From assembly GCA_033980235.1 (NCBI GenBank), contig CM067065.1, forward strand, positions 2,193,347 to 2,257,346: a stretch of DNA of 64,000 bases, read 5' to 3'. The position numbers and the translations under genes are program-made. The stretch is from Diadema setosum. Its lineage: Eukaryota > Echinodermata > Echinoidea > Diadematoida > Diadematidae. How positions within the stretch are numbered: the stretch's first letter is position 1; every line of letters begins with the position of its first letter. Under the pieces are notes generated by a model, which saw nothing but the letters and a program-made list of their open reading frames with translations, did no database searches and had not been told where the DNA came from. Positions 29,416 to 41,603 of this stretch are shown here, one piece after another.

Positions 29416-30362
29416 TGATATATAGTATGTTCATAAAATAAGTGGCTTAGTATACTCTCGACAATAAATTAAGTAAAATCAATGTGTACAACTTATGCTT
29501 ATGATTGTTGTAGGGGCTGGACTTATATATTCTTACGCGAGCTTTTTAGATATTTCAACTGTCCTCAAACGTTATAATAGCAAAACTATGTAAAATTTAT
29601 ATAAATTAGTGCAAGCAAGCCCAAAATGTTTGTAATTTGTAAAATATGGAATTCTAGCACACATTTCTTTTTGAAATAACATTATGTCATCTATGCCATC
29701 ATGTTTGTAATACTAATGGCTAAAAGGTTTTGTAAATGGCAATTCATATCGACAAACCTAAACTCAATAAAACGTATAAGCGAGTGATAAAAATGAAATA
29801 GAATAAGGAGAGACTCTTCATCGGAGGGGGGGGGGGCAAAATTGGACAAAATGGGACACTGAAAGCGAGAGCCCAAAGGGCCCGAGAGACAAATTTTATA
29901 TATTTTCAGAGTTAAAATCGAGCGATTTGGTACATATATTGGGAAAAATATTCGAAAATCTAAATGGTTTCAAGAATATATTGTTTCGAAAATTTCTGGG
30001 GGCATTCCCCCCCCCCCTCCAGCCTCCCCCCCCCCCCCCCTCCGCTGTCTACGGCCAAGGACCTAGCTAGAATTTTCATTATTGTATGTTTCATTTTAAA
30101 AGTTGCACCTCAAATATTAGGGGTGACATTACAGGCCAGGATATGCCTTATTTATAAAGCATGATGATAAATGATGATAAAACCAGTGTATCACGATAAA
30201 ACCAGTATAATTTCGCACTTGTCTTTTCGCTTTCCTTATGTTTTTTTTTTTCGACTACACGAAGCTCATTTGAGGGATCGTGAGGTGGAACGTTTTAAGA
30301 CATATTCTTCGATTTATTTTATTTTGCTTCATTGTTACCATGCTTATTCGCCTGCCCTTACC
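29416..30362. other. non-coding, nothing recognised
   Basis: Holds G-runs near 29826-29835 and C-runs at about 30007-30040. No exon seen. Confidence 0.4.
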
Positions 30363-30536
30363 AGGGGCGGATCCAGGGAGGACCGCAACCGGCGCACGCC
30401 CCCCCCCCCCCCCATTTATTTTGTGTTGAAACAAAAGAAATAAAAAGAAAAATGGGGGAGGGGTGCGTGCGCCCCTCCCCCCCCCCTTAATTTTGTAAAC
30501 GCGCCCCCTCTTTACGGAATTCCTGGATCCGCCCCT
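30363..30536. mobile_element. Foldback MITE, GGCGGATCCAGG ends, copy 2
   Basis: AGGGGCGGATCCAGG at the left and CCTGGATCCGCCCCT at the right; the interior has GTGCGTGCGCCCC against GGCGCACGCCCCC. Same family as 22951-23129. Confidence 0.8.
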
Positions 30537-31552
30537 GCTTACAACAACATTTTTGTGTTCATATTTTACATTCATAGCCGACCTGATAGGCGCCAGACGA
30601 CGTTTCCCAATAGCACTTAGCATGAGTGCGACATGAAATTGGTAAGAAGTTTCTCTGTGTAATGCCCTGAGTACGTGCAACTTTGTTGGTAAAGTACACG
30701 AAAGTGTTTGCCATGTTCTTTTCCATATTCGTGCCTCCCGGATGGCGTCAAGATCTTTTACACTGTTAAAGTAGAATTCCGGTCTTGCGAGACTGTAATT
30801 TTGAGACTGTAACGAGACTGTAATTTTGCGGATAATACCAACCAATAAGTCATTTAAAATGTGAATATTAATCAAGAGAGCAACGTTATAAGTTCACATC
30901 ACTATTTTTTCTGTGGCCACGGCTCCGTTTGCGAAAAACATACCTAATGATCAGACGCCGTTCTCATGGCGTCTGTGGTATACATAAGCCATACTAGACC
31001 ACAATGTGTTTTCGTTCACGTCAGTATACCCGTATTTCCAAATTTTGCTAAGGTTTGGTTGAATGTATCACTTTTTACTACGGCCGTTTCATTTGGCTAT
31101 GTTTTCCATCTGATTCGATACTGTCGTGACACATTCCGTGCTTTAAAGGCATAATTTACCATTTGCAGATGAAACGAAAATCCAGCATTACTGCTTTAAA
31201 ATACTGTAGTTCTAAAATGTGAGTCAGGGATAGAAACAACCACTGTAAAATTTGATTCGGTATTATCGATGTTAAGTATTGTTAAGTGCACAATATGTGA
31301 ACAATAGATATAATACAAATGTTTCCAGACTAAACCGTCTAGAGTTATGGTTTATTAAGAAAAATACTAATATCTCCTTATATTTCAGGCTTTATTGCGA
31401 AAATGTTATATGGTAGGATGTTTTGTGATACAACAGACCTACACATATGCAGCAAATGTGATAACTTGACAAATTTTAAAATTACTACTCCCAAAGGTAA
31501 ACTGGACCTTTAAACGTGTTTAATACATACATGAAATCTAAGCCAGCCTCAC
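30537..31552. other. non-coding, nothing recognised
   Basis: A minus-strand open frame of 206 codons (30255-30875) starts here and runs through the MITE. It shows no domain that I know and no splice context, so I do not call a gene. Confidence 0.4.
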
Positions 31553-33357
31553 TTAAAGGGACACAGTCCTCACGAAATTTAAAAAAATATGTTGTTGTTG
31601 GTACCTCCAATGAACTACTTTCACCAAAAACAAACTTTAAAATCACCAAATAAGCTCGTACATTTTGGTTGAAAAAGTGTGACTCTGCATGGTGAATATG
31701 CTAATGAGCAAGTCTTGGCGGAGAGTCATACGTCGTCGATGCACAACTCTTCCCAGCCGTGTTCTGCTCGTTATCCTTACGCTCCCTAGTTTACCCGGAT
31801 GCATGAAGACGTCGGTGGCTACTCCGACTCGTACTCGTATTTGACATTGTTTCTACGTTGTGTGTGTGTGTGTGTGTGTTTGTGTGTGTGTGTATGTATT
31901 GTGTATTATATTCGCACGTGTGGACGGTACAACTAGATGATACGAGTAGATCTACGGTAGATACGCGTACGCACCCCGTACGCGGTTTGCCCTTCGCACT
32001 TTTCCAGTCTCAAGCGCAGCTGCAGCCCTACCTGTCGCCGCGCCGCTCATGCATGTTCTATCATATAGTACGTACAGAGTGTACATATTTGTAGGTAGAA
32101 ACGATTCTACACAGGCTAGGCCTGCTAGTACACTACAGGGGCGACCGCATTCAGCGTCGTCTGGTCAGGCTATCTTACATCAGTAGTTTTGCTCGAATCG
32201 TGCAGAAAATTTCCCAGGAAAATCCTTTTTTCCGTCCCAGGCCAACAAAAGTATCGTGAAAGGTGAGCTGTATGGCTGGGAAATATCGGTACAACGATGC
32301 CGAACATAAGAAACTTAGGGCCTACAAAATCTCGATATCGTGTTGTGACCTACCTGTGCGTGGACAATTTTGTAAAGCGATGTTTTTACGTGGACCGGCA
32401 GGCTGTGGCCCTCGGTTATAAACCGAGAAAACTCCTGAAACCAGATGCAATCCTGACCATTTGCTCACATGAGTTATAAAACAGAAACACCTCGAGCATC
32501 GACTTCGAACAGAACCGAGGGAAAAAAAAGCGTAGAGAGGTAAGGAAAGTGGCTAGCTATGTTTAATTTACCATGGGCCTGCAGCCGGGGTTGGACTGCA
32601 GTACAGTGCCACTGAGCTAGCTGCTGCCAGTGCCGACTGGACATGCACGGCAAAGTGGAGCGAAATCATATCCCTACGACCCCCCTGTGTTTACCCTTCC
32701 CGGCTCACGTCATATTTTTTTTTTTCGAGGAAAGGCGATTATCTGACTACTTACAGAAATATTGAGATACAAACAATATTTTCTTTGAAGAATTCGACTC
32801 TCTCATGCACAGGTTATCTTCGGTTTGAATGCCAAAATCGACTGGACGGAGTCGAGTGTATACTGTGTATGTATACATTGGTATGGTAAGGATTTGCGCG
32901 CGAGAGTGGTTTCTACGCTAAGAAGTATGTAACACGGACGGAAGCTAGAAAACGACCGTGCATATTTGATGTCAAGTTCATGGTATATTTGGTTTAAAAA
33001 TACATATAAATTTATGTTTGCAATATTAATTTTTCGTAAATTATATATATCTAAGCTTGAAATATTTTGTTTGAAATTATAAAACCACAAACTTTCGCAT
33101 TATATGATAAAATTGCAACTAATCATTTGAACACTTAAATTGGTTTTTAGAGGCACGGCTCTCAACTTGGTGAGTAGGGCATGCACTACGTAGCATCTTT
33201 TTGCCGGCTCTTTCACGATCGCTTGCAGGAATTATTTTTCAAAAATCGCGTACGGAGACAATTTTTGATGTCCAAGCGTATACATTGGTGAAAGTTTATA
33301 TTTCTTACTCTTCTTAATTATCAGTACAGTGAAAATCTCAGGACTGCTTCCCTTTAA
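31553..33357. mobile_element. TTAA-bounded 1.8-kb TIR element
   Basis: Left TTAA-AGGGACACAGTCCT and right AGGACTGCTTCCCT-TTAA form inverted ends with about 12 of 14 bases matching. Inside are a (TG)n tract (31860-31892) and GC-richer sequence than the flanks, but no transposase-like frame. TTAA borders are shared with the 7635-8023 and 63318-63710 elements; the interiors differ. Confidence 0.5.
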
Positions 33358-34189
33358 TACTACTCCCTCCTTCACTGGAAAGATTTGTGCAACAGAAAGC
33401 GAGGAGAATAGGAAGCCTATGCCATTTTCCTTTCCATTTCAAAAATCCACCGAGACTTGCCGAACATGACTGATATTTGTGACGTCACTGAATGGAATCA
33501 GCGTGCGAATGCAGACTACGTCTTATAGATAACCATTATAAAGTCAAACTCGGATACCTCGAATTCGTCGGGACTGAAGAAAATGGTTCGAGGTACGCGA
33601 ATTTCGAGGTACGCGTACGTCGAATTTTCTTCGACTTATCCGAAGTTTATCGTTGTTCAACATGGTATCTGTTGTAGTGCCTACTGATTGTTGCATGCTT
33701 GTCAATTGGAATTGAATCGACTTTTATATGAATGAATTGAATGAAAATCGGAATTAAAATTAAAATTTCAGCAATAAAGATTTTGGTGGCCCGATCGCGC
33801 CACCGAAAAAAAATTCGGATGTTTACCTTTACTAACTTTTGAAAATGAATAGCGGTAACAATCGGCTACGTAAGATGCTAAAATAAATGTCAGATGTTTG
33901 CTTTTAATTTTGGAAATGAATAACGGTAATATTCGACTCTGTATGATACTAAAATAAATGTCGGATGTTTGCTAATACTTTTGGAAATGAATAACGATAA
34001 GACTCAGCTCTGATGGTGCTAAAACTAATGTCAGATATTTGATTTTGCGTTCGAAAATGAACAAGGATAACATTCGGCTCCGGAAGACGCTGGAATAAAT
34101 GTCTAATACAATGTATTTGATGACAGCTTAAATATTTAGAACGCTTGCGTAAGACTAACGTGATTTACCAATGAAATGAAATTTGTCAA
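33358..34189. other. non-coding with short repeats
   Basis: Contains an inverted pair around 33560-33650 (TCGAATTCGTCGGGACTGAAG against CTTCGACTTATCCGAAG, partly) and a repeated phrase AAAATAAATGTCAGATGTTTG at about 33880-34120. No exon. Confidence 0.4.
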
Positions 34190-34360
34190 GCCCCCGATTT
34201 GTAAAAGTCCCCTTTTTACCTTGTTTGGTCGAAACCATGACAGGCGCCTTCACGCCTTGTCGTCAGAGCGCCTTCGTGCATGACTTTGTACAAGTCGCCT
34301 TTTCGCCTTCTCGTGTAAACAAGGCGCCTTGGCGATTTTTTAAAAGTCGTCTTATCGCCT
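34190..34360. repeat. AAGGCGACTTG-type repeat, opposite orientation
   Basis: Phrases CGCCTTCACGCCTTGTCG, TGTACAAGTCGCC and AAGGCGCCTTGGCG are the complements of those at 28905-29415. Confidence 0.6.
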
Positions 34361-34562
34361 TTTTGAGTAAACCCTCAATCTCCTGTTTGGCCATGTTTCC
34401 TGTCAAATATCTGAATAAGTTTTAAAAATAAAGTATCCCTGTTTGTGCATAATAATGACAGGACAATACTAAAATCTAATACATGTACTATAGAACACGG
34501 GTCAATAAAGATGACACACAATTAAGTCGAGCATTGCCTTCTTGACATGAGTCAAGATCGAG

Positions 34563-34564
34563 TA

Positions 34565-34595
<31 letters not shown>

Positions 34596-34621
34596 CAGTA
34601 ATAATGATAACAATGATAACG

Positions 34622-34654
<33 letters not shown>

Positions 34655-34692
34655 GTATTAATGATAATAATAATAATAATAATGATAATAAG
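34563..34692. repeat. (AAT)n microsatellite with (GAT) variants
   Basis: Runs of AATAATAAT broken by GATAAC and GGT variants. Confidence 0.9.
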
Positions 34693-37080
34693 TCACATTT
34701 ATAAAGCGCATAAAATTAACAAAAATCTCTTTGCGCTTTACATATAACATGCACAATCGATCATGACATAACATACAATCATCAATACTTGAACAGATAA
34801 GTTTTCAGTGCCTTCTTGAAAGAATCATGGGAAGTGGTTAAATATGCTTCTGATTGCAAGAGGTAATTAGTATAGGGTTATTGTATAGCTCAAGGAAGGA
34901 TTATTCTTCAGTACATCGTGTAGACGGTGAAACTCTTTCCACTATTCATACCAAAGACGCTTGCTATCTTTGATTCATACAGCTGTAACACGCACGCGCG
35001 CCAAACACACACACACACCACACACATACATACATGATGTATACCAAATAAATAACAACGAATAAATCATACATTCCTATGGGAGTAATATGCCAACCAA
35101 ATACCTCTCTTTATTTCTTTTTTTTTTTTCATGAGTCCTTTAATAGAGGTCTTACTTGGGCTAAGTCCGCTGAGTCAAAGTTCTATTACATCTACAACTG
35201 TAGTGAAAACAAAGTCCCAAGTATATGCAGCGCTAATTCAACCTGGGAGTAACTAGAATCGATAGATTTTTTTTTTTTCACTTTGATCTAGAGACAAGTT
35301 AGTCCTTACTTTCAATTTGTTTAATTTGTAAACAAAATTATAGCTACTTTGTCTCCAGACCAAAGTGGAAAAAAAGTCTCACAGGTGTTTTTTTCTTATT
35401 AACTTTTTAGGGGATACTTCTTCTCTATAGTTGAGCCGGACAAGGAGCACTTTGGTTATCTTGTTTGGCAAATCAGCAATGAATTAACATGAAGTATTAG
35501 CATTTGAAATGAACGCAAATTTAATAGAGAAAAACACTTCTCCGACGTTATTGCATTAGTTCCGTCTTTTATATAGGGCTTATGTTGTTGTATGGCTTTG
35601 AAAAAAGAAAACATTGATTTTGTGGATAGTGACACTCGTGCTAATCAAACAGTAGACACTTCGTTTCTGAGTTTGTTTGAAATGTGTTATTTTATGGTAA
35701 CTTTTTGTTTCATTTACGAGATCTCATAGAGGAGCGGTCATTGGCTGAAGTGAGTGAACCGTGGGGAATTACAATTCAAGACTCATACGGCTGTCACCGA
35801 AATGACTAGCTCAATTTAGACATTTTGGAAGAAATTTATGAAGAGCACACCAAAAAACATGTCAATTAATACCAAAACCAACAACCAAGCCGTTATGTAT
35901 ATCAACCACACACATATTTACATGCTTGGGATATTTCACAAACATACTTACACAAAACAACACCAATAATAATAATGATAATGATAACTGATTCGAGTTC
36001 AACTAAAAGTTACGGTGTGCTGTGTGTAGGCCTACATTTTGTATGTATTCAATGATATTCTTACTTTCTGTTATAGGAAATTAAAATTTTGGAGACTTTT
36101 CATGCAGCAATTGATTATACAAAAAAAAAAAAATAGCGACAAGTGAATTTGCCTGTACATCTTGATAGCAATTTTAAAGTGGATTCTGAAAACATTAAGT
36201 AAAATTGAACAGGTAACCGTAGCTTAAAACTGGGCTTGACTTGAAGTTCATCTGTTTGCGAAAGGGTTTGTAACATCACCACAGATAATTTCAACAATGA
36301 TCACTCCAATGTACTAGTAGGCCTACACAAAATTATGTACCACTAATGCTCTATGAGACTATGCATTGTATTCGAGTTTCAAGTTAATGCAACGGTAATA
36401 ATGTGATCTATCGAGTAGACTCAACCCATGTTAGACTCAAAGCGGAGAATCCTTAGCCCTATGCCATTGAATTCGGTTATAAATGTCTGATGAATCTTTA
36501 ATACGAGTGTCCCTCGAGCATTGCATGAAGTCATCGGGAAAACATATCGTTTGAAAGGACAAAATATTGCATAAGTTCAGTTACCAGACGTCACTGATCT
36601 AGGGTCAAGACCCTTTTTATTTTATCTACTTTTACCGATCTTCCACAGTCCGATGCAAATTCACTTGCTTATAAAACTAGAATTTATTTACAAAGCACCG
36701 CACAATGTAGGCAAACCTTAACTTTTTGTACACCTAACCAATGTGTGTAGAATAGAGGCGGAGTCTTGACCATAGCCAAGGGTCTAAATTGTTAGAATCT
36801 GGATGTTTTACTTTTCAGCCTACACTCTGGAGTCTGTACAGCTTCTGGAAATAAGGATTACCTTTTAGATAAGGACTAGAATTCTATATACATTAGGATG
36901 AATAGGGTCTTAGCTTGTTAATGTACGATTACGATGACGACATTCGTATTCATATCCAGTAGGCACTCTGAGAAGGACGGAGAATAGAAGGCACAAGCCG
37001 ACACAAACTACACATGAGCCGGTCCCTCGGTGAAGCACAGCGGGGCCGGGCCGAGGACATGAAAATATTTAAAGGATCCG
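34693..37080. other. non-coding, nothing recognised
   Basis: AT-rich with T-runs and A-runs (for example 36120-36133). No exon or transposon ends seen. The 3' UTR of gene 2 should lie near 37000-37087; no clear AATAAA was found close to the stop. Confidence 0.4.
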
Positions 37081-37087
37081 ATGAAAG

Positions 37088-37657
37088 TTAAAAGAGCTTG
37101 AGTTCGAGTTGGCGATGGACCGGCATCGTTCGGTAGATGCTCGCAAAGTGAGAACCGCGCTTGCACATGTTACCGATAGCCTGGGACAGCGAACCGTCTT
37201 TCGAAGCCACCGTCGTCAATAACTGCATGAATTCCTCGAAATCGATACTGTCGGAATTATCGGTGTCAATTTGACTAAAAGCAGCGAGACGTTCTTCATT
37301 GCTTGATGTATCCCCCAGCTCGTCCAGTGCGTTTACCAGCTCCGGAAAATCGATTAGTCCGTCTTGGTTGACGTCAAACGTCATAAACTGCATTTTGAAG
37401 TCTTCAATCTGGCCCAAGGTGTATGCTTTGAATTTTTTCATCAGACCATCGAGGTCCTCGAACTTTTGCTTGGCAAGTTTAGCTTTCCGACGTTGTTCTA
37501 CAAATCTGTGAAAGTTCTTTTCCGTTGCTGACTCAAACCCAGTCTTGTCGAAGACTGGACGCTTTTTTTCCTTGCCGTTAGAGGTGAACATGTCCGCTGC
37601 CTCGAAACTGATATTCGTCTTCGGAACCGGGATGGGAAAGCTTGGGTTCAACCCCAT
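37088..37657 (-). CDS. Gene 2: EF-hand calcium-binding protein, intronless
   Basis: A single open frame of 189 residues from ATG (37657) to TAA. Residues 55-75 are charged and probably helical (EQRRKAKLAKQKFED). Two consecutive EF-hands follow: loop 1 D95-VNQDGLID-FPE106 has canonical positions 1, 3, 5, 9 and 12 and Gly at 6. Loop 2 D131-TDNSDSID-FEE142 has the acidic positions, with Asp instead of Gly at position 6. The N-terminal 50 residues contain Pro-rich NPSFPIPVPK and no signal peptide. The protein is cytosolic by prediction and would bind calcium as a sensor or buffer. I cannot name the subfamily. The lack of introns in an intron-rich genome suggests a retrocopy or a naturally single-exon gene. 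Confidence 0.82.
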   Translation of the reverse strand: MGLNPSFPIPVPKTNISFEAADMFTSNGKEKKRPVFDKTGFESATEKNFHRFVEQRRKAKLAKQKFEDLDGLMKKFKAYTLGQIEDFKMQFMTFDVNQDGLIDFPELVNALDELGDTSSNEERLAAFSQIDTDNSDSIDFEEFMQLLTTVASKDGSLSQAIGNMCKRGSHFASIYRTMPVHRQLELKLF

Positions 37658-38216
37658 GATGAGTAGGACTGTTATGCCTGGTTTACTTTTAATGGTCCGT
37701 CAGTGTTGATTTGTAAGAGAAAGAGGCCAATAACGTCTATAGCAGACAGGCATGCACAAATCCGAAGTCTTAAATTTAGTTTGTATTTCAGCACTTCTCA
37801 AAAGTGTATTGTCGGTCCGGTAACTTACGGTTACTTTACGGGCGGGGCCCGGGGCGCGTACGTACGTGTACGTGTGTAAAGAAGTAGCCGTACTGTGCGT
37901 ATTAGTTACCATGTACAGCATGCGCTATTTCTATGGAGGAGCATGCAGCACTTCCATGCGGTATGGCTACTAAAAACACTGCTGAGTAGCTACGCGCCTG
38001 CAGCGCGTATTTTGAAGTAAACGCGATATACGCGTTTGTTGCGTCACTAGACATCACCACGTCACCAAGTGAATTGAGCTGGACATTATTACGTCATCAC
38101 TCACTGTTTGTGTTACTAGTACTCGCAGTATCTGAGCCCTGTAAGTCTGTGGCAGCCTGTGAGGTAAGGAAATTTAAAATCGATTTTTATCTTTTGATAA
38201 AACGGTGCCCTGTACT
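37658..38216. other. Upstream region of gene 2
   Basis: Locally GC-richer patches (around 37840-37875) lie upstream of the start codon and may be promoter sequence. No definite TATA element was identified. Confidence 0.35.
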
Positions 38217-39208
38217 GGGGTGCGTTCGAGCGCTCTAAAGTGAACCAAAGCGAACTGAACCAAAGCGTACCGTACCGAACTCTGCCAGATTTGAAGCGTT
38301 CGAGCGCTCTGTCGAGAAAGCGTACCTCATGAGCTATTTTTAGAAGAGGTCAAGCATTTTGAAGCAAGAATGTTATCCACTTGGCGTTTGAACTACATGT
38401 ACTTACAGCTGGCCGGAACAAAGAGAATGATGTATTTGCATTGTGACGTATGCGCATGATACGCGCATGCTTTACAGCGAACTTTTGGTACGCTTTGGTA
38501 CGCTTTTGGAGCACATCGGGAAGTGGTCCACTTTCAGCTAGGTACAGTACGGACGATACAGTCAGACCGCAACGCTGCTTTTAATGAGAGTACACGTTTA
38601 CTGTCATTCCGCGAGGTTCGTTCAACTCTCCACTCAGAGGGAATTAACCAATCAGAAACGCGTATTCGCGGCAAACTGAAATCTCGTCAAAAATTAACTG
38701 TACAACGCAATGATTTATTCGCCAACCTGACCCGTTCATAGGATCAGTCCACATAAAGTCATTATTTTTTCGTAGAATGGTATTTCATCTTTCATTTTAT
38801 ACCTCTTCCATTTTGGTCCACCTTAATTTCGTTGGTCTAGTGTACCCCTTAAAAAAAATGGAAAATATGCAAATTTTGTGTCTTATAATTTCCTTGTTCA
38901 GTATATTTTATATGTCATAACCTTTTAAGTGGTCGAATTTCATCAAAGTACAACTCTTCAGCTTTTCATCGATGTATAAATCATGAAGATTAATGATGTC
39001 GTTTAGATTTACAGACACTCTAAAAGTGTGGTCTCCCAGCTCATTACGTATTCATGTCCGCGAGGTCCATGCATACGCGTACGATAAATGCGAAGGCTTT
39101 TCAGGACATTGCGGTCTGACTGGGTACACTTTAGGAGCGTTCGAGCGCTCATCTGGCGCGGGTACGGTACGGTACAGTTCGCTTTAGGAGAGCATTCGAA
39201 CGCACCCC
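38217..39208. mobile_element. TIR element, GGGGTGCGTTCGAGCGCTC ends
   Basis: GGGGTGCGTTCGAGCGCTC at the left is matched by GAGAGCATTCGAACGCACCCC at the right. Sub-terminal phrases GCGTTCGAGCGCTC and GGTACGGTACGGTAC repeat inside both ends. About 1 kb, no recognisable transposase. Confidence 0.75.
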
Positions 39209-39383
39209 TAGTGACGACGTTGTTATAATAACGATAATAACATTGATGATGATGAAATAAAATTTATAAAGCGCCGTTCATGTGTTGAAACACTCAAATG
39301 CGCATAGGCCCTAATGATACATTAGGATTTCATAGTAATAATAGTTGTACTACAATTTCTTGAGATAATGTATGTACATACAT

Positions 39384-39646
39384 ATATATATGAAGAGTTT
39401 ATTTGCAAAAACCGATAAGTCCATTTTTGAAGATTTTGAAGTAAGGTCTCTGTCATAAAGTACAAAATAATACCTTTTAAATGATATATTTTGGTCGCTA
39501 CATATTAAGGTACATTTTTGAAGTTATGCTCAAGAGAAGGAACAATTTTCTTATTATTCTCTTTATTTTTCTTGACCTTTAATCGCAAATATCTCCACTT
39601 GGCAAATATGGACTTACCGGTTTCAGCGAACAAACTCTTCATATAT
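39384..39646. mobile_element. Foldback MITE, TATATGAAGAGTTT ends
   Basis: The left arm TATATGAAGAGTTT with ACCGATAAGTCCAT is mirrored by ATGGACTTACCGGT and AAACTCTTCATATA. The flanks are TATA-rich, so the exact target duplication is unclear. The LTR retrotransposon begins 28 bases further on. Confidence 0.75.
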
Positions 39647-39673
39647 GTGTGTGTGTGTGTGTGTGTATATATA

Positions 39674-41456
39674 TGTTATGATACAAAATATTTCAACACG
39701 TGTGCCCCCTTTACTACTGCTTATTTCTGTGTATTTTTGTTAATGCGCATGCGCAATTGTTTGTTGTTGTCATAGAAGAAATCATAACAAAAGAACGCTT
39801 TCATCCACTGAGCTGATCCGAGTCCAACGTTACCGGACACCCCCCGCATTCTCGCTTATTTTGTGGATAATTAATCCACATTTAACACCAGTTAATATCG
39901 GTAAGTTTGACAAGAAATATCATTTTTATTCATTGTGTGACAATGTATGCAAATATTGATTATTTACAGAGTTATTTGAAGTAATTTCATTGAAATTTAT
40001 TAGGCACTCGGATGCTGAAGTAAAGGAGAGTCATTGAATATTGATAGATTACACTTTGTCGAATTCTCGCCGTAATAGATTATTCATTTACAAGGCTAAA
40101 TGTGTGTCATTTAATTTAAGATAAAGAATTTCGTTGACATTCTTTGAGTAAGTGCATCTTGTTCAAATCTTTCCTGCCTCTCTGATGATATGATTTATTT
40201 GATGTTGCATTGTCAATGCGAAGGATTGAATTGTTGTAAATATAGATTTATCTAACGTAAAGAATAAGAAATTTGTGGATTTTGCCATTTTCGTGTGCGG
40301 TGTTGCCGGTGTTCAAATGCGCTATGTGGATTACTTTTGGGGCACGCGCGGGGTAGCGCTTTCTTGATGCGCGCATCCTTATAGGTGCACGCGCGTACCC
40401 CTGCTTGCTACCCTGGATGGGAAGATGACGAAATAATGGTCATTATGACGTCAACAATACTGTTATTATTATGTTAACAATGATATAATTAGCATATGTT
40501 GTGTAATGAAATTCCTTCTGTTTACATTGGATTATTTGTCATTTACTTGACAGTGAGTAATGATGAAATGGATATGTTTTGCAGGTGGCTGAGGCATACT
40601 CTCTCCATCACGGAGTTTGTCAGGACTTTGTTGTCTGTCTCCTGTTTTGATGGTAATTATAACCTTTGTAAATTGTAAATATTTTTAATACAATACTACG
40701 TTGGTGAGGCTTATATCCAATATGTTTTTATGAATATTTGTACCCTTGTTTTACATAGGTCGCCAATAGTTTGTCACCTGATGCGAGAGGTTTTGCAGGT
40801 CGTTAGATGTATCTTATTATCGACACACTATTACGTCAGGTTTTGAATAGTGAAGATAATATTTAAAGCTTGGTTTTTAGAGGTCAAATGAAAATGTATG
40901 TCATGCAGGTCGATAATAATCTTCGTATGGATGTACTCGCAGAAGTAATACCAGTTGTACCATAATGTGTTTCATTGTGATAATTGATATCATCCATATT
41001 ATCATTGATTTCTTTTGCTAAAATAAGTGAAAGTATTATTTACTTCATCGCTATCTTATTCTCCCTCTTTTTCTTCTTCGTCTTCTTCTACTTCTTCTTT
41101 TTTACTTCATCTTCTTATTTCCTCGAAATGCACAGCCTGGATCACGATGGAGATGGTTTAGTTCTCTACCTTGAACACAGTGTTGCGTTGTTTTAGGTTT
41201 ACATTTTAATTTCATTCTTTGTATTCTTGTATTCCAAAATAAATTGTTTTGTAATTGTCATTCAGATCTAAAAAATAAATAAATAAATAAATTTATTATT
41301 CAATTTAAAAGAATTGCTAGTAATGCGTCGTTCTTTCTCCCCCAGTCTTCTTATTTGAACAACAGATTTAGAAAATTGCTCTCCCACTTTGATATTTGTA
41401 TTTCTTTTGTATTTACTTAAATACCGAGTGGACGCCTATTTGTCCCGTCGGTGACA
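39674..41456 (+). repeat. 5' LTR
   Basis: Begins TGTTATGATACAAAATA and ends GGTGACA (TG...CA). 1783 bp, aligned over its whole length to 46665-48446. It contains CCCTTGTTTTACATAGG-type AT-rich sequence and a possible polyadenylation motif AATAAA near 41240-41250. Short open frames at 40496-40678 and 40984-41196 recur in the other LTR simply because the LTRs are duplicates. Confidence 0.95.
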
Positions 41457-41463
41457 TAATTTT

Positions 41464-41481
41464 TGGTGCCGAAACCCGGGA
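41464..41481 (+). other. Primer-binding site
   Basis: TGGTGCCGAAACCCGGGA lies 7 bases after the 5' LTR. It begins TGG, the complement of a tRNA CCA end, and is placed where minus-strand synthesis would start. The tRNA species is not assigned. Confidence 0.85.
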
Positions 41482-41603
41482 AGATTGAATGAAAGAACGA
41501 TCACCGCAATTTGTGTTTTAGCGATATTATAACTAAATTCATAAAAATTTAAACAAAACCAACGCAACACTGTGGACTGTGGACCGAGGACTACCTGACC
41601 ACG

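Noticed and set aside
30255..30875. 206-codon minus-strand open frame
   Set aside because: It runs through a foldback MITE, has Gly/Arg low complexity there and shows no recognisable domain or splice context.
40496..41196. Two small ORFs repeated exactly at 47486-48186
   Set aside because: They lie inside the LTRs and are identical only because the LTRs are duplicates; no domain is visible.
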